Positions 6,416 to 11,883 of a stretch of 11,883 nucleotides of DNA are shown here, piece after piece. Under the pieces are notes generated by a model. The model ran no database searches and was not told where the DNA came from. It was given only the letters and a program-made list of their open reading frames with translations. The DNA comes from Bacillota bacterium. GTDB lineage: Bacteria; Bacillota; Clostridia; Oscillospirales; Ethanoligenentaceae. The translations under genes were made by a program, and so were the position numbers. The stretch's first letter is position 1; each line of letters begins with the position of its first letter. Location: the NCBI GenBank assembly GCA_023391535.1, contig JAEWAU010000026.1, positions 1 to 11,883 on the forward strand. The letters are read 5' to 3'.

Positions 6416-6500
6416 GGTCCGCTCGTAAGCGTGATCCGCTCTTCCGCGCGATCCGCTCGTAAGCGCGGTCCGCCCGCAGGCGCTATCTGCCCGCAGGCGT
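6416..6500 (+). repeat. Five 17-bp tandem repeats forming mini-hairpins
   Basis: Five contiguous units run 6416-6432, 6433-6449, 6450-6466, 6467-6483 and 6484-6500. Units 1 and 3 differ at two positions (GGTCCGCTCGTAAGCGT and GATCCGCTCGTAAGCGC). Each unit can fold: CGCT-CGTA-AGCG in units 1 and 3, CGCC-CGCA-GGCG in unit 4, and TGCC-CGCA-GGCG in unit 5. The stem changes from T-A to C-G in a pair-preserving way. Unit 2 keeps only CGC/GCG. The array sits in the predicted 5' leader of the nitroreductase mRNA, between the promoter and the start codon. Confidence 0.85.
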
Positions 6501-6593
6501 CGATTGCCGCCGTTTTTCGGTTTTGTACCGGATGAAAAGCGCCGCGGGGCGCTTCAAATTCCCATCCGGCTGAGCACACAGGGAGGCATAAAA

Positions 6594-7154
6594 ATGAACC
6601 AGACATTGGAAACCATTCAAAAGCGTTTCGCCTGCCGCAACTACACGGGCGAACCTCTGCCGAAAGAAGCTCTGGAGGCCATCGCACTGGCGGCCGTGGA
6701 AGCGCCCAGTGCCGTAAACCGACAGGGGTGGCGCGTCATCGTCGTCACAAACCCCGGTCTGCTCCGTGAAATGGAGGAGGAGGGGCTGCGCGTGCTGCGC
6801 GCCATGCCCGATCCATCCGCTTTTCTGCGCATCCAGAGCCGCGGGGGCGTGCTGTTTTACCACGCGCCCTGCATCGTTTTCATCGCCGTGGACGCCTCGG
6901 ACCGCATGACTTCGGCCATGGATTGCGGCATTGTCTGCGAGAACATCGCCCTCGCCGCCACGTCTCTGGGGCTGGGCAACGTCATCTGCGGGCTGGCGGG
7001 GCTGATTTTTTCGGGCGAAAAGGCGGACTATTTCAAAAAGCGGCTCGGGTTCCCGGAGGGGTTTGAATTCGGCTGCTCCGTTCTGCTGGGTACCGCCGCA
7101 AAGCTTTCCGACCCGCACACGCCGGACCGCGGCAAAATCCGTTTCGTGGAATAA
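6594..7154 (+). CDS. Nitroreductase family FMN-dependent oxidoreductase
   Basis: This 186-residue protein belongs to the nitroreductase superfamily (PF00881), cytoplasmic FMN enzymes that reduce nitro compounds, quinones or related substrates with NAD(P)H. The N-terminal RFACRNY (residues 11-17) holds the two arginines expected at the FMN phosphate. The segment APSAVNRQGWRV (37-48) is the usual second FMN-contact loop, and MDCGIVCENIALAATSLGLG (109-128) is the dimer-interface helix. The C-terminal region LLGTAAK precedes a short tail. There is no ferredoxin domain. The start is ATG 6594 with GGGAGG seven bases upstream; an in-frame upstream start at 6504 lacks such a site and would translate into leader sequence. 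Substrate cannot be told. It converges with the membrane-HD gene about 50 bases away. Confidence 0.93.
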   Translation: MNQTLETIQKRFACRNYTGEPLPKEALEAIALAAVEAPSAVNRQGWRVIVVTNPGLLREMEEEGLRVLRAMPDPSAFLRIQSRGGVLFYHAPCIVFIAVDASDRMTSAMDCGIVCENIALAATSLGLGNVICGLAGLIFSGEKADYFKKRLGFPEGFEFGCSVLLGTAAKLSDPHTPDRGKIRFVE

Positions 7155-7205
7155 TCTTCTTTTGAGCCCGCCGGCATTTTCCGGGAAAGATGTGCCCGCG
7201 CCGGT

Positions 7206-8249
7206 CTATTTTTCGAGAACCGCGCCAAGCCGTTTGCGCAGGGCGCGGTAACGGCGCGCGCCCGCCCGGTCCTCCAGCACCTCCGCCGTCGTACAGATTT
7301 TGTCGGCTATGCTCACCATGAACGCGGCCGCGTGCTGCGGCGGCGTAATGGTGAGCGGCCACATGTGCCGTGCGATAATCTCCTCCTCCACTCCGGTGAG
7401 CACGAAATCGCGGCGCGCATTCTTCAGGGCCAGCCCCGGGTGCCGGAAGCCGTGCCACCGGCACGGCGCGGAGGTGTGCCAATCGTAAAGAAAATAGTCG
7501 TGCAGCAGCCCGCCGCGGGCCGCCGCGGACGCGTCCAGCCCGAACAGCCGGCATGCGACAAAGCTCAGGTAGGAAACGTGCCTGCAATGCGTCAGGCAGG
7601 AAACGGTGCCGTGCTGAATAAAGCCGTCCATTGCCCGCACGCCGGGGCTTTCCAGAAGATCGCGGACGCACGCGCCGTAATCCCGCCGCAGGGAATCCTC
7701 TTCAGCCCGGTAGCGCTTCAGCAGGAGCGAAAGGCTCGTAAACAGGAAATCCGCCAGAAAATAGAGGAGGGAAACGACGCCCAGCGCGTCCCGGGCCGCG
7801 CGCGGGAGCGGCGCCAGAAACCGCACGAGCGGCGGGTGCAGCAACCTCGCCGCGGCGCAGGTGAGCGCGCCCCAAAGCAGCGCGTACGGAAGGCAGACAT
7901 AGCCTTTGAAATTGGCGAACTGCCTGCGGTAATCCCACAGGCGGCAGGCGAACACGCGCTCCAGCAGAGCGCCTGCGGTAAGCTCGAGCAGCACCGCGAA
8001 CAGGGTGGAAAGCAGCGCGCCCAGAGCGTCCGTCAGAAAGCGGCCCGCGAACCCCGGCACGCCTCGCGCGCAGAGCGCGGAAACCCGGAACGAAAGCACG
8101 GCGCACAGCGCGCCGAAACCATAGATCGGGCAGAAACAGCCGTGCAGAAAGCCCCGGTTCACCGGCTTTTTCCGGGCCGCCGTGGAAGCCAGGCTTTCCA
8201 TAAGCCAGCCCCCGAACGCATAAATAGTAAAGTACAGTACGTCCTGCAA
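7206..8249 (-). CDS. PF06541-type membrane protein fused to an HD phosphohydrolase domain
   Basis: The 347-residue protein joins two modules. Residues 1-180 form an integral-membrane domain with about five hydrophobic segments and the marks of PF06541 (ABC_trans_CmpB, called 'putative ABC transporter permease'): YAFGGWLMES, VNRGFLHGCFCPIYGFGAL and the LWDYR segment. Residues about 205-330 form a cytoplasmic HD domain with H224, the H250-D251 dyad, H266, H270, H295 and D316, the usual metal-binding set. HD proteins of this type open with IQHG and carry LLHD(Y/F)FLYDWH and RHMWPLT. The HD substrate is unknown. The start appears to be TTG 8249, with GGCGGGCGG upstream as a mediocre Shine-Dalgarno; CTG 8270 is an alternative. 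It lies 97 bases downstream of tetR on the same strand, with a perfect hairpin between. Confidence 0.85.
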   Translation of the reverse strand: MQDVLYFTIYAFGGWLMESLASTAARKKPVNRGFLHGCFCPIYGFGALCAVLSFRVSALCARGVPGFAGRFLTDALGALLSTLFAVLLELTAGALLERVFACRLWDYRRQFANFKGYVCLPYALLWGALTCAAARLLHPPLVRFLAPLPRAARDALGVVSLLYFLADFLFTSLSLLLKRYRAEEDSLRRDYGACVRDLLESPGVRAMDGFIQHGTVSCLTHCRHVSYLSFVACRLFGLDASAAARGGLLHDYFLYDWHTSAPCRWHGFRHPGLALKNARRDFVLTGVEEEIIARHMWPLTITPPQHAAAFMVSIADKICTTAEVLEDRAGARRYRALRKRLGAVLEK

Positions 8250-8281
8250 AAAAGCCGCCCGCCTTTCCAGCCGAATTGTTT

Positions 8282-8311
8282 CCGCGAACCGTTTCCAAAA
8301 ACGGTTCGCGG
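8282..8311. promoter_or_regulatory. Perfect 13-bp inverted repeat between tetR and the membrane-HD gene
   Basis: CCGCGAACCGTTT (8282-8294) and its exact reverse complement (8299-8311) are separated by CCAA. It lies 32 bases before the TTG start of the membrane-HD gene and 35 bases after the tetR stop. Neither strand has a T run after the stem, so it is not a normal intrinsic terminator. It could be an mRNA-stabilising or processing hairpin, an attenuator, or a TetR-type operator. Confidence 0.7.
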
Positions 8312-8346
8312 CGCGTGCCGGGATTGAAAGCGCCCGAGCTTTTGGG

Positions 8347-8925
8347 CTACACAGGCAGTTCGATGCAGCCGATGGATTCCAGCAGCGTCGTATCCCGCGG
8401 GTTCAGAACATACTGCATGGCGGTGCCGAAAACCGAGCTCACCGCAGACCGGGCCGCGGCGTCCGGCGAAACGCCCCGGAACTTGGGAGAAGTGCGGCTT
8501 TCCGTGAGAACATAGGTTTTCAGCAGCTCCGAGAGCTGGAGAAACAGGCCGCCCAGCAAACTCTTCAGCTTCGCGTTCCAAAGAGACATGCTCACGAGGT
8601 CGAACAACAGCCGAAACTCTTCGGGCCGCTCGCGCAGCAAGCCTTTGAAATAATTGAGGAAACGGTCCCACTTTTCGCGGGGTGTGCCTGCTTCCTGCAG
8701 GCGTCGCTCCGCCCCGGAGACATATTCGCCCGTCGCCATCCGGACAACCGCGAGGAGAAGCCCCTCTTTGTTCTTATAATAGTAGTGGAGCTGGCTCAGC
8801 GCCACGCCCGCGTTTTCTGCGATGTCGCGCAGCGAAACGTTCGCATATCCCTTTTGCGCAATGCAGCCGTAGGCAGAGCGGAGAATCCGTTCCGGCACGT
8901 TCCGCTCCCGCAAATTCGCTTTCAC
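8347..8925 (-). CDS. TetR/AcrR family transcriptional regulator
   Basis: This 192-residue cytoplasmic repressor-type protein has an N-terminal TetR helix-turn-helix: ILRSAYGCIAQKGYANVSL followed by RDIAENAGVALSQLHYYYKN (about residues 14-53), and a helical ligand/dimer domain after residue 60. I chose the GTG at 8925. It has GGAAGG seven bases upstream and a leader of about 40 bases from the promoter at 8973-9001. The in-frame ATG at 8952 would be only about 14 bases from the transcription start and lacks a Shine-Dalgarno. The nearest likely targets are its own promoter and the downstream membrane-HD gene; the divergent HD-GYP gene is about 500 bases away. The ligand cannot be inferred. Confidence 0.9.
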   Translation of the reverse strand: MKANLRERNVPERILRSAYGCIAQKGYANVSLRDIAENAGVALSQLHYYYKNKEGLLLAVVRMATGEYVSGAERRLQEAGTPREKWDRFLNYFKGLLRERPEEFRLLFDLVSMSLWNAKLKSLLGGLFLQLSELLKTYVLTESRTSPKFRGVSPDAAARSAVSSVFGTAMQYVLNPRDTTLLESIGCIELPV

Positions 8926-8972
8926 TTTGCCGCCTTCCCTCAATTCGGACATTTGTTCGAATTCATGCCTTC

Positions 8973-9001
8973 AGTATATGCGCACGCCCCGCCCCTGTCA
9001 A
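8973..9001 (-). promoter_or_regulatory. Strong sigma-A promoter of tetR
   Basis: On the minus strand a perfect TTGACA (8996-9001) is followed after exactly 17 bases by TATACT (8973-8978, 5 of 6). This is the best promoter in the window. The expected start near 8966 places the GTG at 8925 at a normal leader length. Short palindromes (GAATTC, TTCGAA) lie at 8957-8964 near the start site, but no long operator is evident. Confidence 0.85.
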
Positions 9002-9050
9002 GCGCGCAAGCAGACGTGAAAATCTGTTTTTTGCAGTGTCGTTTACCTGC

Positions 9051-9150
9051 AGCATTTCCGGAAAAGATTGATTTGTTCCAAAATGTTTCGTCTTTCCGCC
9101 GGAGGCGGACAGACAAAACACGATTCCTCCCAGGCTTTTATGGAATTGCT
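9051..9150 (+). repeat. Copy C of the ~100-bp dispersed structured repeat
   Basis: It starts AGCATTTCCGGAAAAG and ends CTTTTATGGAATTGCT. The reverse complement of the end matches the start at 13 of 16 positions, the clearest terminal inverted repeats of the three copies. The outer stem TGTTTcGTC (9084-9092) pairs with GACaAAACA (9112-9120) with one mismatch; relative to copies A and B a C-G pair has become T-A. The inner hairpin is CCGCC-GGA-GGCGG (9096-9108), pair-preserving relative to TTGCC-GGA-GGCAA in copy A. The 3' end directly abuts the -35-like TTAACT of the HD-GYP promoter. Confidence 0.75.
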
Positions 9151-9151
9151 C

Positions 9152-9179
9152 TTAACTATTTTGAATACTGGCCGATAAT
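9152..9179 (+). promoter_or_regulatory. Promoter candidate for the HD-GYP gene
   Basis: TTAACT (9152-9157, 4 of 6) and GATAAT (9174-9179, 5 of 6) are 16 bases apart. An inverted repeat, GATAA-GGTGT-TTATC (9181-9195), covers the expected start and could be an operator. A second possible -10, TAGAAT at 9266-9271, lacks a good -35. The start would lie near 9186, giving a leader of about 230 bases. Confidence 0.45.
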
Positions 9180-9195
9180 TGATAAGGTGTTTATC

Positions 9196-9400
9196 TGCAA
9201 AAGCCCGATGGCGTTTCGCCGTTCTGTCGTTTGCGGGCTGTATGGCTTTGCCCCGGGCAGCATCATAGAATAATAGTGAAACGTGAATTCCGGACCGGGC
9301 CGCCCGAAATTCCGCCTCAAGGCGGCACAGGCTCGGACGGTGGCGTACCCCCTGCCTTCTTGTTCCGGTGTGAGACAAGCCTGCCCGGCAATTTTATTTG
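9196..9400 (+). other. Long structured 5' leader of the HD-GYP mRNA, possible cis-regulatory RNA
   Basis: The stretch has no supported ORF but can form several stems. AGCCCG (9202-9207) pairs with CGGGCT (9234-9239) around GGCG-TTT-CGCC (9210-9220). Downstream, CCGGGC (9295-9300) pairs with GCCCGG (9383-9388), closing a region with CCGCC-TCAA-GGCGG (9312-9325) and either CAGGCT/AGCCTG (9328-9333/9378-9383) or CTTGT/ACAAG (9359-9363/9375-9379). The closing stem ends just before AATTTTATTT and the Shine-Dalgarno at 9403-9409. I cannot match it to a known riboswitch, and GC-rich DNA folds easily, so function is inference. Confidence 0.35.
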
Positions 9401-9418
9401 GATAAAGAGGATTATCTC

Positions 9419-10876
9419 ATGCATCAACATCGCCTTTTAAGAAACAGTATCAGTCTGGGGCTTCTGGTGGGTCTTTTCGTCTGCCTGATTGTTTTGGCCG
9501 TGAGCGTCGCATTCCGCACGCGGTCCGTCCCGGCGGTTTTGCTGGCGGACCTCACCGTCCTTCTTACGGCGGCGGTTTTCCTGTACGGGCTGTTCTTTTC
9601 CAAAAAATACAACCGCGCCGCGCGGGTGGAGCAGATCGGAAAAACAATGTTCGGCTCCCCGGAAAACGCAATGGAGACCATTGGAAAATACAACGGCCTG
9701 CTTTCCATCATCGAAAACATCGAAAGCAACGAGCCGTTTACGCAGATTCTGGCTTTTATCTACACGAGCTTTGCTCCGTATATCCCCTATTCCCACATCG
9801 GGGTGGCGCTGGTGGGCGGCGGCGGGCAGACGATCCGCGCTTCCTACGCCGTTTCCAGCGAGCTGCACGCGGGGCTTCGGAAACGCTTTATGGGCTATGA
9901 AACCGAGCTTGCCGCCACGAGCCTGATGCAGGTTCTTTCGAGCGGCTCCCCGCGCGTAATCAACGATCTGGAAGCCTATCTCAAGGGGAAAGAAGTACAC
10001 GAATATAACCGGATTCTTCTGGAGGAAGGCATTCGCTCCTCCATCTCCTTTCCTCTCTCCAAAAACGGCATTCCCATCGGCATCATCTTCTTTTCGAGCT
10101 CACAGAAAAATGTTTACCGCGCCGAGCATGTCGAGTTTCTGCGCGTTCTCGCCAACAGCATCATGCTCTCCCTGGAGCGGGATCTGCTGCTGGACGACAT
10201 GGTGGTGAGCTCCACGCTCGCCCTGGCCACCCTGGCCGAGGAACGGGACAACGTGACGGGCAACCACCTGCAGCGCATGAAGCAGTATTCGACTCTGCTT
10301 GCCAAGCTGCTGATGAAGGAGGGCACGTTCGCCGACCAGATTGACACCGACTTCATCAAGGGCATCGAGCGCTTCGCCCCTCTGCACGATATCGGCAAGG
10401 TCGCCATCAGCGATTCCATCTTGCTCAAGCCGGGCAGGCTCACTCCGGAAGAGTTCGAAATCATGAAAACCCACACCACCTACGGCGGAAACGTGCTGCG
10501 TCTGGCCGACCAGAACGCCAAGGTTCGCGGAAGGAGCATTTTCCGCATGGGCATCGAGATCACCGAGGGGCACCACGAGTGGTGGAACGGCAGCGGATAC
10601 CCGCGCGGGCGCAGCGGCGAAAACATCCCGTTGAACGCGCGCATTGTGGCGGTGGCCGACGTGTTCGATGCGCTCACCTCCAAGCGCCCGTATAAAGACG
10701 GCTTTTCCTTCGAGCGTTCGGCCGCGATTGTTCTCGGAGAAGCGGGAACGCATTTCGACCCGCGCATCATCAAGGTTTTTCAAAAACATCAAAACGATTT
10801 CCGTACCATGTGCGCCTATTATCAAAAAATCGACTTCCAAACGTACCCAGTCCTTGACGGCAAACGCGTCCCATGA
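9419..10876 (+). CDS. Membrane GAF/HD-GYP phosphodiesterase
   Basis: This 485-residue inner-membrane signalling protein has two N-terminal transmembrane helices (about residues 12-34 and 37-60), a GAF-like sensor region (about 100-250) and a C-terminal HD-GYP domain (about 265-455). HD-GYP enzymes hydrolyse cyclic dinucleotides, mostly c-di-GMP. The metal and signature residues are present: H283, the HDIGK motif (H323, D324), H352, HHE at 385-387 and GYP at 393-395. The signature reads HHEWWNGSGYP, with N where D is usual, a substitution I recall in other members. I chose ATG 9419 because AAAGAGG lies eight bases upstream; TTG 9398 would add seven residues. A terminator lies 72 bases after the stop. 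No GGDEF gene is in the window. Confidence 0.92.
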   Translation: MHQHRLLRNSISLGLLVGLFVCLIVLAVSVAFRTRSVPAVLLADLTVLLTAAVFLYGLFFSKKYNRAARVEQIGKTMFGSPENAMETIGKYNGLLSIIENIESNEPFTQILAFIYTSFAPYIPYSHIGVALVGGGGQTIRASYAVSSELHAGLRKRFMGYETELAATSLMQVLSSGSPRVINDLEAYLKGKEVHEYNRILLEEGIRSSISFPLSKNGIPIGIIFFSSSQKNVYRAEHVEFLRVLANSIMLSLERDLLLDDMVVSSTLALATLAEERDNVTGNHLQRMKQYSTLLAKLLMKEGTFADQIDTDFIKGIERFAPLHDIGKVAISDSILLKPGRLTPEEFEIMKTHTTYGGNVLRLADQNAKVRGRSIFRMGIEITEGHHEWWNGSGYPRGRSGENIPLNARIVAVADVFDALTSKRPYKDGFSFERSAAIVLGEAGTHFDPRIIKVFQKHQNDFRTMCAYYQKIDFQTYPVLDGKRVP

Positions 10877-10948
10877 TAAAATAAGCGTGCCTTTCTCTTT
10901 TTCCTTTTTTCCGGTTGCTTTTTCCGGCGGAAAGGCGAAGCGTGATTT

Positions 10949-10986
10949 CCGGCGCGCAGCGTCTTGCTTTGCCGCCGGTATTTTTT
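10949..10986 (+). terminator. Intrinsic terminator after the HD-GYP gene
   Basis: CCGGCG (10949-10954) pairs with CGCCGG (10973-10978); past a single bulged C the stem extends by GCA/TGC, giving about nine pairs. It is followed by TA and six Ts (10981-10986). Between it and the next gene (10987-11143) the DNA is GC-rich with short stems but no convincing promoter. Confidence 0.75.
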
Positions 10987-11143
10987 GCAGTTTTTCCGGA
11001 AATCCGGCGCGTTCCCGGCGCTGCCCACGGAATGCATTCGCCTTCCGGCCGTGGAAGCCGGCGGCGCGCACCTCGCGGATTCGGGAGCGGGAACCAAAAA
11101 CGTTTCCTGCCGCAAGCCGGAATGTCTGCATAGGAGACAGGAC

Positions 11144-11821
11144 ATGTTTTTTTATCAGGCTGTGATTATGGGAGCCGTCATCGCGGCGATCTATATCCTT
11201 GCGCATTTTTTGAAGAATTCGCACCGCAGGCTGCTGATTCTGTTCATTGCCGTGCTCATTCTGGCCGGCAGCGCGGGGTTATACTCTATCCAGTACTTTT
11301 TCGGGAATCATTTCTATAAGCAGAAGCTACCGGCAACCGAACTGGGCGGCATTCAGGTTTCGTCGGCGCAGTTTCAGACGCTTAAGCGGCGTTTTTCCGA
11401 TTACAGCGAGCTGGGCGCCAAGGGGAAATCCAGCGATATTCTCAGCAAAACCTACCACGTTTCCGGCAACGGCGCTTCCTCCTCCATCGAGGTGGACGTC
11501 TACCTGTTCTCGAACGGCAAGGATGCCGACAACAACTTCGAGGCCAGCCAGAAATTCTATGAGAACAAGAATTATATTCCGCTCGATACCGACCAATCCA
11601 GGAAATTCGGAGGGCGAAACCGCTACCTGATCTCCTATATCCGCTCACAGTACACGAATTACACCGATTTTATCTATCTTCCGTCCCGGATCACCTATTC
11701 TTCGGACGTGCTGGTGCAAAGTGGCGACGTGCTGTTCCAGATCACCGAGGTTTCCAACAAACCTGTGACGAACAAGGCGGCCGTTCTGAACGACATTGAA
11801 AAGCGATTGCAGGCAAAATAA
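11144..11821 (+). CDS. Membrane-anchored protein of unknown function, 225 residues
   Basis: I do not recognise the family. The protein has two closely spaced hydrophobic helices (about residues 4-22 and 29-50) joined by a short basic turn, KNSHRR, which should lie in the cytoplasm. A region of about 175 residues, rich in Ser, Tyr and Asn, would then be outside the cell. That domain looks soluble, with beta-rich stretches such as SSIEVDVYLFSN and GDVLFQITEVSN, and has no cysteines and no recognisable catalytic motif. I chose ATG 11144, which has AGGAG seven bases upstream; an in-frame start at 10964 would translate 60 residues of Arg/Pro/Cys-rich sequence across the GC-rich leader and part of the preceding terminator. 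It follows the HD-GYP terminator, so it is probably a separate unit, though its promoter is not clear. Confidence 0.8.
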   Translation: MFFYQAVIMGAVIAAIYILAHFLKNSHRRLLILFIAVLILAGSAGLYSIQYFFGNHFYKQKLPATELGGIQVSSAQFQTLKRRFSDYSELGAKGKSSDILSKTYHVSGNGASSSIEVDVYLFSNGKDADNNFEASQKFYENKNYIPLDTDQSRKFGGRNRYLISYIRSQYTNYTDFIYLPSRITYSSDVLVQSGDVLFQITEVSNKPVTNKAAVLNDIEKRLQAK

Positions 11822-11837
11822 TCCACGGCAGGAATCG

Positions 11838-11872
11838 CCCCCCCCCCCCCCCCAGGGGGGGGGGGGGGGGGG
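11838..11872. repeat. C16-A-G18 homopolymer palindrome
   Basis: Sixteen Cs (11838-11853), one A and eighteen Gs (11855-11872) follow the last stop codon by 16 bases and are followed by TTCATTTT. As RNA it would be a very strong hairpin with a weak T-rich tail, so it could be read as a terminator. Its lack of any sequence complexity and its position at the window edge make an assembly or sequencing artefact at least as likely. Confidence 0.6.
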
Positions 11873-11883
11873 TTCATTTTACC

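Noticed and set aside
6416..6500. A CRISPR array
   Set aside because: The units are 17 bp, contiguous and without unique spacers, and no cas genes are near.
5636..6535. A 299-codon plus-strand frame across bactofilin and the nitroreductase leader
   Set aside because: It overlaps a well supported bactofilin in antisense and runs through the tandem-hairpin array; Thr/Pro/Ser-rich shadow.
6504..6593. A 30-residue N-terminal extension of the nitroreductase
   Set aside because: No Shine-Dalgarno at 6504, whereas GGGAGG lies seven bases before ATG 6594 and the family fold begins there.
7332..8327. A 331-codon plus-strand frame opposite the membrane-HD gene
   Set aside because: It is an Arg/Gln/Ala-rich antisense shadow; the minus strand carries clear HD and PF06541 motifs.
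9208..9273. A 21-codon leader-peptide ORF in the HD-GYP leader
   Set aside because: No Shine-Dalgarno precedes the ATG and the peptide has no run of a regulatory amino acid; it overlaps the hairpins described there.
9186..9400. A c-di-GMP-I (GEMM) riboswitch
   Set aside because: GCAAAAGCCC at 9197 recalls part of the core, but the paired motif, the tetraloop-receptor parts and their order are missing.
10964..11143. A 60-residue N-terminal extension of the membrane protein
   Set aside because: It would start inside the HD-GYP terminator and encode Arg/Pro/Cys-rich sequence; ATG 11144 has AGGAG at ideal spacing directly before the membrane helix.

Overview
The window looks like chromosomal DNA from a GC-rich member of the Firmicutes, most likely a clostridial (Oscillospiraceae/Ruminococcaceae-like) bacterium. 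The reasons are purine-rich Shine-Dalgarno sites, sigma-A type promoters (up to a perfect TTGACA -35), intrinsic terminators, and typical families: DegV, a PF06541 membrane domain, bactofilin and HD-GYP. This assignment is inferred from gene content and style; no rRNA or tRNA is present to confirm it.

Layout. Positions 1-347 hold the promoter and leader of a YifB/ComM-type AAA+ ATPase (348-1880). A promoter near 2004-2032 then serves a translationally coupled pair, a Dabb-domain protein (2177-2473) and the RNA cyclic phosphodiesterase ThpR (2470-3012), closed by a strong terminator at 3064-3110. After 480 bases of non-coding DNA with a repeat copy and a possible small minus-strand transcript comes an unrecognised 98-residue protein (3495-3791), convergent with a DegV lipid-binding protein (3852-4715, minus). 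Next on the minus strand are a 48-residue disordered ORF with its own terminator (4988-5134) and a bactofilin (5443-6099). Divergent from it is a nitroreductase (6594-7154), whose leader carries five 17-bp tandem mini-hairpins. On the minus strand follow a membrane protein fused to an HD phosphohydrolase (7206-8249) and a TetR regulator (8347-8925). On the plus strand are a membrane GAF/HD-GYP protein (9419-10876) behind a long structured leader, and a small two-helix membrane protein (11144-11821). The window ends in a C16-A-G18 palindrome.

The most interesting signal lies between the genes. Three diverged copies of a ~100-bp element (3117-3216, 5281-5378, 9051-9150) share a 5' half, end in imperfect terminal inverted repeats, and fold into the same nested hairpin with base-pair-preserving changes. 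They resemble a small MITE-like or structured-RNA repeat family. In two copies the 3' end forms or touches a promoter-like sequence. The 17-bp mini-hairpin array, the 48-residue ORF and the HD-GYP leader are further candidates.

The genes do not form one pathway. The small coherent units are Dabb-thpR (overlapping), possibly bactofilin-ORF48 (sharing a terminator), and TetR with the membrane-HD gene (same strand, separated by a perfect 13-bp hairpin).
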